Under the pieces are notes generated by a model, which made no database searches, was not told the DNA's origin, and saw only the letters and a list, made by a program, of their open reading frames with translations. Position numbers and translations under genes: made by a program. Positions 1 through 7,999 of a DNA stretch of 32,383 nt are shown piece after piece. Origin of the DNA: a bacterium (GTDB taxonomy: Bacteria; Pseudomonadota; Alphaproteobacteria; Acetobacterales; Acetobacteraceae); NCBI GenBank assembly GCA_027311165.1, contig DAICZL010000202.1, forward strand, positions 1 to 32,383, in the 5' to 3' direction. Positions within the stretch are counted from its first letter, which is position 1. The number at the start of each line of letters is the position of its first letter.

Positions 1-120
1 GCATGGCCCAGTGGAAACCTCCAGGGTCCCGAAGCCAGCGACCGGCACCGCTTCGGGCGCCAGCCGAGCGCGCCCGGAGCGATGCTGCGACCACGGGGCG
101 GGGGGATCACCCGGTGCGGG

Positions 121-975
121 TCAGCGCAGCCGCGGATCGGGCACCCGGGCGGCGGCAAGCACGTCCACCCGTGCCGCGCCGGCAGCCAGCAGCACCCGCG
201 CGCAGGCGCCGGCGGTGGCACCGCTGGTCAGCACGTCATCGATCAGCAGCACCGATCGCCCGGCCACGCGGGCCTCGCGGCCGGCGCGCAGGACGAAGGC
301 ATCGGCGACCTCGGCAGCCCGCTCGCTCGCCGATTTGTCACCGAGGCTGGCCGTGGCCCGGCGGCGCAGCAGCGCATCGGCCACGACCGGACGATGGGCA
401 AGCCGCCCGAGCGCGAAAGCCAGCAGCGCCGCCTGGTTGTAGCGGCGCTGGAACAGCCGCCGGCGATGCAGCGGCACCGGCACCAGCACCTCCGCTTCCC
501 GCAACAACCCGGCCCCGGCGCGCGCCATCAACCGGGCGAGCACCCCGGCCACCTCCACCCGGTCGGCATGTTTGAAGGGCAGGATCAGGTCGCGGGCCTG
601 GGCGTCATAGACCAGCGCGGCGCGGGCCCGGGCAAAGGCGGGCGGGGCGATGGCGCAGGCGGGGCAGAGGCCGGATGCATCCCCCTGGGAAGCGAAGGCG
701 AAGGGCACGCCGCAGCGCACGCAGCAGGGCTCGGTGACGAAGCCGGTGCGGCGGAAACAGGCCGGACAGAACGCGCCGTGCAGCACAACATCGGCATCGC
801 AGGTCAGGCACGCGGGCGGCAGCAGCAGGTCGAGCGCGGTGCCCCCCGCCTGGCGCAGCACCCGCACGATCCTTCCGCCCAGCGCGAACCCGGCGCCCCC
901 GACCACCCGCGAGGCCCCGGAGAGCAGACGGGCGCCAGCGGCAGGGTCAGCGGGATCTGGGGACGGCAGGGACAT
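121..975 (-). CDS. comF: ComF family phosphoribosyltransferase-like protein
   Basis: A 284-residue protein of the ComF/GntX family. The N-terminal third has a zinc-finger-like set of Cys pairs (CLTCDAD, FCPACF, CCVRCG, LCPAC), usual in ComF proteins. The C-terminal part has the type I phosphoribosyltransferase PRPP loop, seen as LLIDDVLTSGATAGAC, preceded by LVPVPLHRRRLFQRRYNQA, the strongest family signature. In naturally competent bacteria ComF supports uptake or processing of single-stranded DNA; in alphaproteobacteria its role is mostly uncharacterised. The start at 975 was chosen because the family homology begins just after it; the frame stays open to about 1644 but that upstream part reads as a shadow of the divergent methyltransferase gene. 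No strong ribosome binding site is visible. It is divergent from the methyltransferase gene across about 217 bp. Confidence 0.88.
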   Translation of the reverse strand: MSLPSPDPADPAAGARLLSGASRVVGGAGFALGGRIVRVLRQAGGTALDLLLPPACLTCDADVVLHGAFCPACFRRTGFVTEPCCVRCGVPFAFASQGDASGLCPACAIAPPAFARARAALVYDAQARDLILPFKHADRVEVAGVLARLMARAGAGLLREAEVLVPVPLHRRRLFQRRYNQAALLAFALGRLAHRPVVADALLRRRATASLGDKSASERAAEVADAFVLRAGREARVAGRSVLLIDDVLTSGATAGACARVLLAAGAARVDVLAAARVPDPRLR

Positions 976-1192
976 CGGGGGCCCATGACAAACCGGCGGA
1001 AGGATAGCCACGCACCGCGACGGTTGATATGGGCGCCCCGGGTTGCCCGCGACAGTCCGGCCGCTTGCCCCGCTCGCCCTCGCCGGGAGGGATACGGGGC
1101 GCAGCACCCCCGATCCGTGACGGCGGGACCGCAGGGCCGCGCCTGCCGATGTCCGGCTTGGCAGAACCCCGCGGCAGGCGCACATCGGGACG

Positions 1193-1978
1193 ATGTCCGA
1201 TCCGATGGCCGTGTTCGACCGCAGCGCCGTGCGCCGCCAGCGCACACGCGCCGCCGCCCTGCTGGAGCCGGTCCGTCCGGTGCTGCACGAGGCGGCTTTG
1301 CGCCTGCTCGACCGCCTGGACGACACCACCCGGCGCTTTGCCCAGGCGCTCGATCTCGGCGGCCGCGGGGTGGTGGCGCCGCTGCTGCGCGAGCGCGGGA
1401 TCGCGACCGTCAGCAGCGACCTGTCGCCCCGCATGGCGGCGCTGAACCCGCCCCCCGCGGTCGCCGCCGACGAGGAATACCTGCCCTTCGCCCCCGGCAG
1501 CTTCGATCTGGTGGTGGCCAGCCTGTCGCTACACTGGACGAATGATCTGCCGGGCGCATTGATCCAGCTGCGCCGGGCGCTGCGTCCGGGCTGGCTGCTG
1601 CTGGCGAGCCTGCCGGCTCTGGGCACGCTCGATGAACTGCGCACCGCCCTGACCGAGGCCGAGGCGCTGCTGACCGGCGGCGCCGCGCCGAGGGTCTCTC
1701 CGTTCGCCGATCTGCGCGACTGCGCCGGGCTGCTGCAGCGCGCCGGCTTCGCGCTGCCGGTCGCCGATGTCGAGGAATTGCGGCTGCTCTATGCCGATCC
1801 GCTGGCGCTGCTGCGCGACCTGCGGGCGGCCGGCGAGGCCAACGCGACATTGCTGCGCAGCCGGCGCTTCACGGGGCGGGCACTGTTGCCGGCCGCGCTC
1901 GCGCGACTGCCCGAAGAACAGGGGCGGAGCCGGGTCACATTGCGCCTTGCCGTGCTCACCGGCTGGGCGGATCCCTGA
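1193..1978 (+). CDS. SAM-dependent methyltransferase, BioC/NDUFAF5-like
   Basis: A 261-residue class I methyltransferase. The N-terminus (VFDRSAVRRQRTRAA) is typical of alphaproteobacterial relatives of BioC and of the mitochondrial complex I assembly factor NDUFAF5. Motif I is degenerate (LDLGGRG, where GxGxG is expected). The post-I acidic region is followed by YLPFAPGSFDLVVASLSLHWTNDLPGAL, the strongest family segment, and then LRRALRPGWLLLASLPALGTLDELR. The substrate cannot be read from sequence: BioC methylates malonyl-ACP, whereas NDUFAF5 has been linked to arginine hydroxylation of a complex I subunit. No other biotin synthesis gene is adjacent, so the NDUFAF5-like role is slightly preferred. 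The start at 1193 has a second in-frame ATG at 1205; neither has a clear Shine-Dalgarno. Confidence 0.85.
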   Translation: MSDPMAVFDRSAVRRQRTRAAALLEPVRPVLHEAALRLLDRLDDTTRRFAQALDLGGRGVVAPLLRERGIATVSSDLSPRMAALNPPPAVAADEEYLPFAPGSFDLVVASLSLHWTNDLPGALIQLRRALRPGWLLLASLPALGTLDELRTALTEAEALLTGGAAPRVSPFADLRDCAGLLQRAGFALPVADVEELRLLYADPLALLRDLRAAGEANATLLRSRRFTGRALLPAALARLPEEQGRSRVTLRLAVLTGWADP

Positions 1979-2065
1979 ACCATCGGCCTGGCCTGGCGGA
2001 AGGTGGTGGCGGCGGCGAGGCCGGATCAGCAGCAGCCGAACCGTTCCGGCACGGCACAATCGAGG

Positions 2066-2104
2066 CTGGCCCATGATGGTGGCCCAATGATGCTGGCCCA
2101 TGGG
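2066..2104. repeat. three short direct repeats in the gap before the membrane protein gene
   Basis: The 305-bp gap between the methyltransferase gene and the next gene holds three adjacent copies of a 12-14 base unit around TGGCCCA(A)TGATG, at 2066-2078, 2079-2092 and 2093-2104, the last ending GGCCCATGGG. The copies are not identical in length. The rest of the gap shows no convincing promoter or terminator. The repeats could be replication slippage or a small protein-binding array. Confidence 0.5.
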
Positions 2105-2283
2105 AAGGGACCCGGCCCGGGTGTAAGCCTTTCCGGGCGCGAAAGCCAGCCAGGCGAGGCGCCAGATCCGAAAGATTATGTCACATTCGGCAGCACTGTG
2201 AAACTCTGCCCGGGTGCATTCAGGCTGGTGAACGCAGGCCGGCGCAAGGATGCGCGCGCAGGGGCGTGACACAAGGAGCCATG

Positions 2284-2835
2284 ATGACCGACCCCAGTCC
2301 GATGGAACCCGAAGCTCCGCCGCCGCGCACGGGTCTGCCGGTGCCTATCATGCCGGCGCGCCGGTCCGCGGCATCGGGTGACGGCGATCCGGCTGATAAA
2401 GCCGAGGCGGCGCCGGGCTGGGACCCGCCCCGCCCGGAGACCTCCGAGCCGGGGAGGAGCGCCTGGGAAGCAGCGGACTGGGCGGCCCAGCACGCCGCAC
2501 TGCGCCGGCGCCTGGCCGCTGCCGAGCGCCAGATCGCCGAGTTGCGCGGGATGATCACGGCTGCCGCGCAGGTTGCAGCGCCGCCGCCCCCGGCAGCGCC
2601 GGTTCAGCCGCCACGCTGGCCGGCGGTGCTGATGGCTGCGGTGCCGATCATTGCGACTCTGGCGCTGGCCGGAACGGTTGCGGTGCTGGCCTGGCCGCAC
2701 CCAGCGCCAGCTCCGACCCCCATTGTCCTGCAATTGCCTCACGAATCCGCTCCCAACGAGGCTGCGCATCAGGCGGGGGCGTGGCGCAGCGACCTGCCGC
2801 CGTTGCGGGAACCCTGGCCCGGCCCGCATAGCTGA
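2284..2835 (+). CDS. hypothetical protein with coiled coil and one membrane span
   Basis: A 183-residue protein of unknown function. The first 60 residues are Pro/Ala/Glu-rich and probably disordered. A short heptad-like helix follows (AALRRRLAAAERQIAELRGMI), then a Pro/Ala linker, then one hydrophobic segment of about 22 residues (VLMAAVPIIATLALAGTVAVLAW, split here only to name it: starts VLMAAVPI, ends VAVLAW), then a short polar tail. This suggests a membrane-anchored protein with a cytoplasmic coiled coil. The start is set by AAGGAG at 2273-2278, five bases before the ATG at 2284; an ATG at 2281 is too close to it. No family was recognised. It is followed by a 348-bp gap. Confidence 0.65.
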   Translation: MTDPSPMEPEAPPPRTGLPVPIMPARRSAASGDGDPADKAEAAPGWDPPRPETSEPGRSAWEAADWAAQHAALRRRLAAAERQIAELRGMITAAAQVAAPPPPAAPVQPPRWPAVLMAAVPIIATLALAGTVAVLAWPHPAPAPTPIVLQLPHESAPNEAAHQAGAWRSDLPPLREPWPGPHS

Positions 2836-2887
2836 GCGAGCGCCTGGCGAGAAAGTGGCAGCGACTTCTTGCGTTTCGCGGCATCAG

Positions 2888-2968
2888 CATTTAGAACGCT
2901 TTATACTCGGATCAAGAAAATTTTAACGGTTTGTCGGCATGACCGCGTCTATTATAGACAGTCGGTCA
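2888..2968. promoter_or_regulatory. AT-richer leader with interrupted palindrome, upstream of sulfotransferase cluster
   Basis: The 348-bp gap before the sulfotransferase-like genes holds a locally AT-rich patch, unlike its surroundings. At 2940-2968 there is an interrupted inverted repeat: outer arms TGACCG (2940-2945) and CGGTCA (2963-2968), inner arms GTCTA (2947-2951) and TAGAC (2955-2959) around a TTA centre. TATACT at 2902-2907 and TATTAT at 2950-2955 are possible -10 elements, but neither has a well-spaced -35. The patch could be an operator or a stem in the 5' leader. No binding protein is identified. Confidence 0.4.
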
Positions 2969-3183
2969 GGCTGATGAGGGAAGGGTCAGTTGGACGGGCG
3001 GTGGTTCAGGCGGCCCGCCCCCGAACGCTCGAGTCGGAGCGTGGCTTGCCGGATGGGTGAATGGGTCGTCATGGTGGCGCGCCGCGTTGCAGGACAACCG
3101 GAGCACGTCATCTAAGTGTAATTGGATCGATCACGGATTGCTGCGTAGGTCCCTGACAGGTTCGAAGCCCGGAGAGCAGCCCG

Positions 3184-4497
3184 ATGGCGTTGACGAAAGA
3201 CGAGGTCGATTTCGCATTCAGGATGATTCTCGGCCGCCCGCCGGAGAGCGACGCGGCGATGGAGTTTCATCTGCATAAATTCCCCGATGTGGCCGCGTTG
3301 CGGAATCACCTTTTCAACACTGTCGAGTTCCGTCAGTCCTACTGGCATCGTCTGGCCGAGGGCGACGCCAGCTATGCCGGAAGGGAGATGCATTTCGCTC
3401 GCGAAAAGCTGGTGTTCCTGCATATTCCGAAGAATGCCGGCACCTCGCTCAACCGGATCCTGGAGACGCTCTGCCCGGAGACGGAGATATTTCCGCACCA
3501 ATCGCTGATCAGCCACTATCCGGCCTTCTTCATCGCTCGGCACTTTTTGTTCCGGGGTCACTACACGCTGCACGAGATCCAGTACATTCCGGGACCAAAA
3601 TGCATCTTCACCCTGTTGCGTGAGCCTCGCGCGCGCATCCTTTCACAATACCACTATCATAAATCGTCAAAGATCGGGGAAACGGCCATCAACGATCTGC
3701 CGATGGTGCACAAGGCGCGACTGCCGCTGCGGGAGTATCTTCTGGATGAGGAAGTGCGCCGGCACATCAGCGTCGACAACATGCAGACCCGCTATCTGTT
3801 TTATCTGTCGGCCGCGGCGGCTGGACGTTTCGGTGTCGTGGCCGATGACGCGACGTCGCCGTTCGACCGGCTGCCACGCCGCGCGGTGCTGGAGATCGCG
3901 AAGGAGAATCTCGCCGGTCTCGATTATGTCGGAACGGTCGAGGGGTTCGACCAGTTTCTGACGCTGTTCTGCGAGGAGCGGGGCATTCCGGTGCCGACCG
4001 ACATTCGCCGGCAGAACGTGACGCGGGAACTGGGCGAGGTCGATCCCAAGGCCCATAGCAAAGTGAGCTTCGAGCATCCCGACGAGGAGATCCATCACCT
4101 GCTCGACGACCTCGTGGACCTCGACGAAGAACTCTACCGATTCGGTGCCGGCCTGTTCAAGCAGCGCTATAACGAACATCGCGGCCTGCACGCCCAGTCC
4201 AAAGGCCTCTCGCTGCCGGCCCTGATGCAGACGGCTCCGGTCGAAGTGCGCCGGGCGCAGGCCGAACCGTCCACGCGGCCTTTGGCGCCAATGCGCAAGG
4301 CCGCAGCCAAAGGCCTGGCGGCCAAACCCGCTGCGGCGCCGGGGCACGACAAGATCGCGGCCAAGCCCAACAGGAACAAGCCCGGCAGCAAGAAGACCAT
4401 CACCGCCAAGGCCGAGCAGCCGTCCCGGCGCAGCACAGCGCCTGCCGGGCGGGCCAGCGGCGGGTCGCAGAAATCGATGGTCGAGCAGCGTCGCTAG
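3184..4497 (+). CDS. sulfotransferase-like protein, paralog 1, with long basic C-terminal tail
   Basis: A 437-residue protein, first of four tandem paralogs. Residues 1-55 form a small helical module (FAFRMILGRPPES ... LRNHLFNTVEFRQSYW) resembling the DUF4214-like ILGR module seen before glycan-modifying domains. Residues 75 to about 325 look like a Sulfotransfer_2-type domain: LVFLHIPKNAGTS at 76-88 fits the loop holding the 5'-phosphosulfate of PAPS, and LLREPRARILSQYHYH at 144-159 fits the 3'-phosphate-binding segment. The likely reaction is sulfate transfer from PAPS to a glycan or other surface acceptor, which cannot be identified here. Residues 330-437 are a Lys/Arg/Ala/Pro-rich tail absent from the other three. 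The start has GGAGAG at 3171-3176, seven bases upstream. Confidence 0.8.
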   Translation: MALTKDEVDFAFRMILGRPPESDAAMEFHLHKFPDVAALRNHLFNTVEFRQSYWHRLAEGDASYAGREMHFAREKLVFLHIPKNAGTSLNRILETLCPETEIFPHQSLISHYPAFFIARHFLFRGHYTLHEIQYIPGPKCIFTLLREPRARILSQYHYHKSSKIGETAINDLPMVHKARLPLREYLLDEEVRRHISVDNMQTRYLFYLSAAAAGRFGVVADDATSPFDRLPRRAVLEIAKENLAGLDYVGTVEGFDQFLTLFCEERGIPVPTDIRRQNVTRELGEVDPKAHSKVSFEHPDEEIHHLLDDLVDLDEELYRFGAGLFKQRYNEHRGLHAQSKGLSLPALMQTAPVEVRRAQAEPSTRPLAPMRKAAAKGLAAKPAAAPGHDKIAAKPNRNKPGSKKTITAKAEQPSRRSTAPAGRASGGSQKSMVEQRR

Positions 4498-4622
4498 GCA
4501 ACGTCGGTGTGTCAGGCGTGAGAGAGAAAGTAAGATGACGATGGCAGATCCGGCATCCGGGGCGGTCCCGGCACCTTGTCTGCTGAGGCATCGTGCCGGC
4601 CGACGGCGCGCGGAGTGAACAG

Positions 4623-5642
4623 ATGCCGCTGACCAAGGAAGACGTCGAGTACGGGTTCCGTATGATCCTCGGGCGGGCGCCGGAGAGCGAGGCGGCCGTG
4701 CAGTTTCACATGGAAAAATTTCCCGACATTCAGGCTCTGCGCAACCATCTGCTCAACTCCAAGGGCTTCCGCGACCAGTTCTGGCGGGGTATGGCGCAAA
4801 AGCGGGCCGATGCCTCGGCCAGCGAACTCGATTTCGCTACACGCAAGCTGGTGTTCCTGCACATCCCCAAGAATGCCGGCACTACGCTGACCCGCATCCT
4901 GGACAAGAATTTCAAGGTCCCGGAGATCTTCCCGCATATTTCGCTGATCGGCCATTATCCAGCCTCGTTCATCGCCAAGCACCGGCTGTTTCATGGCCAC
5001 TACACATTGAACGAAATCCAATATATTCCCGGCGAGAAATATGTGTTCACCCTGCTGCGCGAGCCACGTGCACGGATTCTGTCTCAATACCACTATCACA
5101 AATCGCTGAAGATCGACCCGTCGAATGACAAGCTGCCGATCGTGAGCAAGGCGCGTCTGCCACTGAAGGAATATCTGAGCGATCCTGAAGTGCGACAGCA
5201 CATCAGCCTCGACAACATGCAGACCCGCTACCTGATGTATATCTCTCCGGCGATCAGCCACCGTTTCGATATCCGCGCGACCGGCGCCGAGGATGTCTTC
5301 TCCAGCCTGCCGCGCCGCACCGCGATCGAAATCGCCAAGGAGAATCTCGAGAGTCTCGCCAATGTCGGGCTGGTCGAGGAATTCGACAAATTCCTGAAGC
5401 TGCTGCTGAGCGATCTCGATATTCCGGTGCCGGACAGCTACGAACGCCAGAACGTCACCACAACACTGGCCCGGGTCAGTCCCAAATCCCACGCCAAGGT
5501 GAACATAGAACAGCCCGATGAGGCAGCCCATGCGCTGATGGACGATCTGGTGAGCCTCGACGAAGAGCTTTATCGCTACGGCGCCAGCCTGTTCAACAAG
5601 CGCTTCCAGCGCTTCACCGCCCCGCAACAGGCTGCCGAATGA
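4623..5642 (+). CDS. sulfotransferase-like protein, paralog 2
   Basis: A 339-residue close paralog of the preceding protein. It has the same N-terminal ILGR module (GFRMILGRAPES), the same HIPKNAGTT loop at 80-88 and the same LLREPRARILSQYHYHK segment near 144-160; up to that point the two align without gaps. The conserved QTRYL, AIEIAKENLESL, RQNVT and LVSLDEELYRYG segments follow. It lacks the basic tail of paralog 1. The start at 4623 is preferred over an in-frame GTG at 4593 because GGAG at 4612-4615 sits seven bases before it and because the protein then aligns with its paralogs from residue 1. The gap from paralog 1 is 125 bp with no clear terminator, so cotranscription is likely. Confidence 0.82.
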   Translation: MPLTKEDVEYGFRMILGRAPESEAAVQFHMEKFPDIQALRNHLLNSKGFRDQFWRGMAQKRADASASELDFATRKLVFLHIPKNAGTTLTRILDKNFKVPEIFPHISLIGHYPASFIAKHRLFHGHYTLNEIQYIPGEKYVFTLLREPRARILSQYHYHKSLKIDPSNDKLPIVSKARLPLKEYLSDPEVRQHISLDNMQTRYLMYISPAISHRFDIRATGAEDVFSSLPRRTAIEIAKENLESLANVGLVEEFDKFLKLLLSDLDIPVPDSYERQNVTTTLARVSPKSHAKVNIEQPDEAAHALMDDLVSLDEELYRYGASLFNKRFQRFTAPQQAAE

Positions 5643-5673
5643 CCCAGCGCCGGTTTGAGGGAAAGGACTTCCC

Positions 5674-6696
5674 ATGAGCCTGACCCGCCAGGATGTGGAT
5701 TACGCCTATCGGCTGATCCTGGGCCGCGAGCCGGAGAGCGAGGAGAACATCCAGTTCCATCTGCAGAAATCCGGCAATCTGGCCGGGCTGCGGCGGCGGA
5801 TGCTCAATTCCAAGGCATTCCAGCGCTCGTATTGGGAGCTAATGGGCAAGCGCAAGCAGGATTCGGCGGAGGGGTGGCTCGACCTCGCCACCGAGAAACT
5901 CGTGTTCCTGCACATCCGCAAGAACGCCGGCACCACCATGGCCCGGCTGATCGACGCAGCCTTTCCGGCGTCCGAGATCTTCCCGCCGGACCAGAATGTC
6001 GAGAATTACGCCGCCGCCTATCTGGCGCAGCACCAGGTGTTTCGCGGCCATTTCACCCTGCACGACATTCAGATGATCCCCGGCAGCAAGCGCATTTTCA
6101 CATTGCTGCGCGCCCCGCGGGCACGGATCCTGTCGCATTATCGCTATCACCGGGCGCTCGGCCTGGGGCGGGGAGAGATCAAGGACAGCCTGGTCGCGAA
6201 GGCCCAGTTGCCACTGAAGGCCTATCTGCGCGATCCCTTCGTGCGCCAGCACGAATTCATCGACAACCACCAGACACGCTGCCTGTTTCACGTCTCCCCC
6301 CAGATCCGGGAGCGCTATGGCATCGACCGGCATGCGAGCGGCCGGCCGTTCGAGACGCTGTCGCGTGCCACGATCCTGGAAATCGCCAAGGACAATCTGC
6401 GCGGCCTCGACCATGTCGGCCTGGTGGAGGAATTCGATGCCTTCGCCCGGCTGCTGTTCCGCCAATGCGGCCTGCCGATGCCCGCGGAAACCAAGCCGCA
6501 GAACGTCTCGGCAGAACTCGCGCGATCGGCCACCGGTGCGCCGCCGCAGGCGGGATTCGAAGAACCGGACGCCGAAGTGCACGCATTGCTCGACGAGCTG
6601 GTGGCGCTCGATGATGAACTCTATCGGCTCGGCGCGGAGCTGTACCGGGCGCAGGCGGCGGCCACAGGGGAAGCCGCCCGCCATGCCGCGGAATGA
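5674..6696 (+). CDS. sulfotransferase-like protein, paralog 3
   Basis: A 340-residue third paralog. The N-terminal module reads DVDYAYRLILGREPESEEN, the clearest ILGR form of the four. The phosphosulfate loop is HIRKNAGTT (80-88), with Arg in place of the Pro of paralogs 1 and 2, and the 3'-phosphate segment is LLRAPRARILSHYRYH, keeping the Arg and Ser expected to contact PAPS. The C-terminal part (ILEIAKDNLRGLDHVGLVEEF, broken here: ILEIAKDNL then RGLDHVG; later LVALDDELYRLG) matches the others. GAAAGGA at 5661-5667 is six bases before the ATG. The intergenic gap is 31 bp. It is probably an active PAPS-dependent enzyme with an acceptor different from that of paralogs 1 and 2. Confidence 0.8.
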   Translation: MSLTRQDVDYAYRLILGREPESEENIQFHLQKSGNLAGLRRRMLNSKAFQRSYWELMGKRKQDSAEGWLDLATEKLVFLHIRKNAGTTMARLIDAAFPASEIFPPDQNVENYAAAYLAQHQVFRGHFTLHDIQMIPGSKRIFTLLRAPRARILSHYRYHRALGLGRGEIKDSLVAKAQLPLKAYLRDPFVRQHEFIDNHQTRCLFHVSPQIRERYGIDRHASGRPFETLSRATILEIAKDNLRGLDHVGLVEEFDAFARLLFRQCGLPMPAETKPQNVSAELARSATGAPPQAGFEEPDAEVHALLDELVALDDELYRLGAELYRAQAAATGEAARHAAE

Positions 6697-6714
6697 ATCC
6701 GACGGGACGATGAC

Positions 6715-7794
6715 ATGACTCTGAGCACGGCCGAGATCGAACTCGCTTATCGCGCCATACTGGGCCGGCCGCCCGAGAACGCCGCGGTGGTGGCGGCAGA
6801 CCAGCAGCGATTCACGGGGCTGGGAGGATTGCGGGCGCATCTGCTGCGCTCGAAAGCCTTCGAGACGGTCTACTGGACTCTGCGCGCCCGCGACCAGGAC
6901 GACTCCCGGCCGCCGCTGCAGGATTTCGCCGCCGAGCGGCTGGTTTTCCTGCACATCATGAAGGCCGCCGGCACCACGCTCAGCCGCCTGATCGAGAAGA
7001 ATTTCGACAAGATCGAGGTCGCGGGCTCATTCCGCGGCAATGATTTCGCCCGCACCCCGGGCAGTCTGCTGATGCCCTACCGGTTCTTCCACGGCCACTT
7101 CACCCTGCATGAGAGCCAGTTCATCCCGGGACCGAAGCGGGTCTTCACGGTCCTGCGGGCGCCGCGGGCGCGGATACTTTCCCTTTATCGCTTCCATCGG
7201 GCGCTGGCGACCACCGGCCAGCCAGACCGCCACCCGCTGGCGCACAAGGCGCTGCTGCCGCTGAAAGACTACCTGGCGGACCCGGCGGTGCGCGCCAACC
7301 GTTCATTCAACAATACCCAGACCTATACGCTGTTCGACCTCTCGCCCGAGATCATCCGGCAATTCGCGATCCGTCTGACCCCGCTGCAGGATCCGCTGAC
7401 GGTCTTGCCGGCCGATGTGATTGTGGAAGTGGCGAAGGAAAACCTGCGCCGGCTGCATGCATTCGGCGTGGTCGAACAATTCGACGATTTTCTGGAAATG
7501 CTGTTCGCCGCAAACGGATTGCACCTGCCCACGCAATACCGCCCACGCAACATCACCCAGCAGCTGGGCAAGAAAAGCGTGAAGCCCGATCCTGGCCCCG
7601 CCCCCGAACCACCGGACGCCGAGGTGGAGGCGCTGCTCGCTGGGCTGGTCAATCAGGACGAGGCGCTTTACGCCTTTGCCATCCAGGTTTACGCCGAGCG
7701 CCTGGCTCAATTCCGGGCCGAAGGCGGCGCCGCCTTGCGCACCCCCGAGCGTGTCCGCCAGCGCCTGGCCCAACGGCGCCACGCGGCGGAATAG
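6715..7794 (+). CDS. sulfotransferase-like protein, paralog 4 (most diverged)
   Basis: A 359-residue fourth paralog, 18 bp after the third. The N-terminal module is AYRAILGRPPENAAV. The phosphosulfate loop has drifted to HIMKAAGTT (80-88): the lysine and GTT are kept, but the Pro and Asn of paralogs 1 and 2 are lost. The 3'-phosphate segment is VLRAPRARILSLYRFH. The core NTQTY, VEVAKENLRRL, RPRNITQQLG and LVNQDEALYAF matches the others, and about 20 extra residues follow at the C-terminus. A GGGA at 6704-6707 precedes the ATG at 6715; a second ATG at 6710 is out of frame. Either the donor pocket tolerates the change or this copy has altered activity. Confidence 0.75.
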   Translation: MTLSTAEIELAYRAILGRPPENAAVVAADQQRFTGLGGLRAHLLRSKAFETVYWTLRARDQDDSRPPLQDFAAERLVFLHIMKAAGTTLSRLIEKNFDKIEVAGSFRGNDFARTPGSLLMPYRFFHGHFTLHESQFIPGPKRVFTVLRAPRARILSLYRFHRALATTGQPDRHPLAHKALLPLKDYLADPAVRANRSFNNTQTYTLFDLSPEIIRQFAIRLTPLQDPLTVLPADVIVEVAKENLRRLHAFGVVEQFDDFLEMLFAANGLHLPTQYRPRNITQQLGKKSVKPDPGPAPEPPDAEVEALLAGLVNQDEALYAFAIQVYAERLAQFRAEGGAALRTPERVRQRLAQRRHAAE

Positions 7795-7811
7795 CCCCCA
7801 CCGACCGCGAA

Positions 7812-7833
7812 GCCCTGCCCCGGAACGCAGGGC
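7812..7833 (+). other. hairpin after the sulfotransferase cluster
   Basis: GCCCTGC (7812-7818) pairs with GCAGGGC (7827-7833) around an 8-base loop, shortly after the stop of paralog 4. There is no T-run, so it is not a canonical intrinsic terminator, but it may protect the 3' end of the cluster transcript. The rest of 7795-7999 shows nothing else recognisable. Confidence 0.4.
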
Positions 7834-7999
7834 CTGGGCGGCATCACCGCGGCAGTGACACGCGAGACCCCGCCGGGGTATCAGCCACCGTTAAGCGCTC
7901 CGGTCGGACCCGGGCCTGGCCACCGGGCGTTGTGCCTGGGAAATCGGCTCAGAGCCCGCCCTTCCCTGCTCAATCGGCCACCATGAACCCAAACTGATC

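Noticed and set aside
2-120. Start of a further minus-strand gene at the left edge, after comF
   Set aside because: An ATG on the minus strand at positions 4-2 has GGAGG some distance upstream, but only one codon lies inside the window, so no product can be supported.
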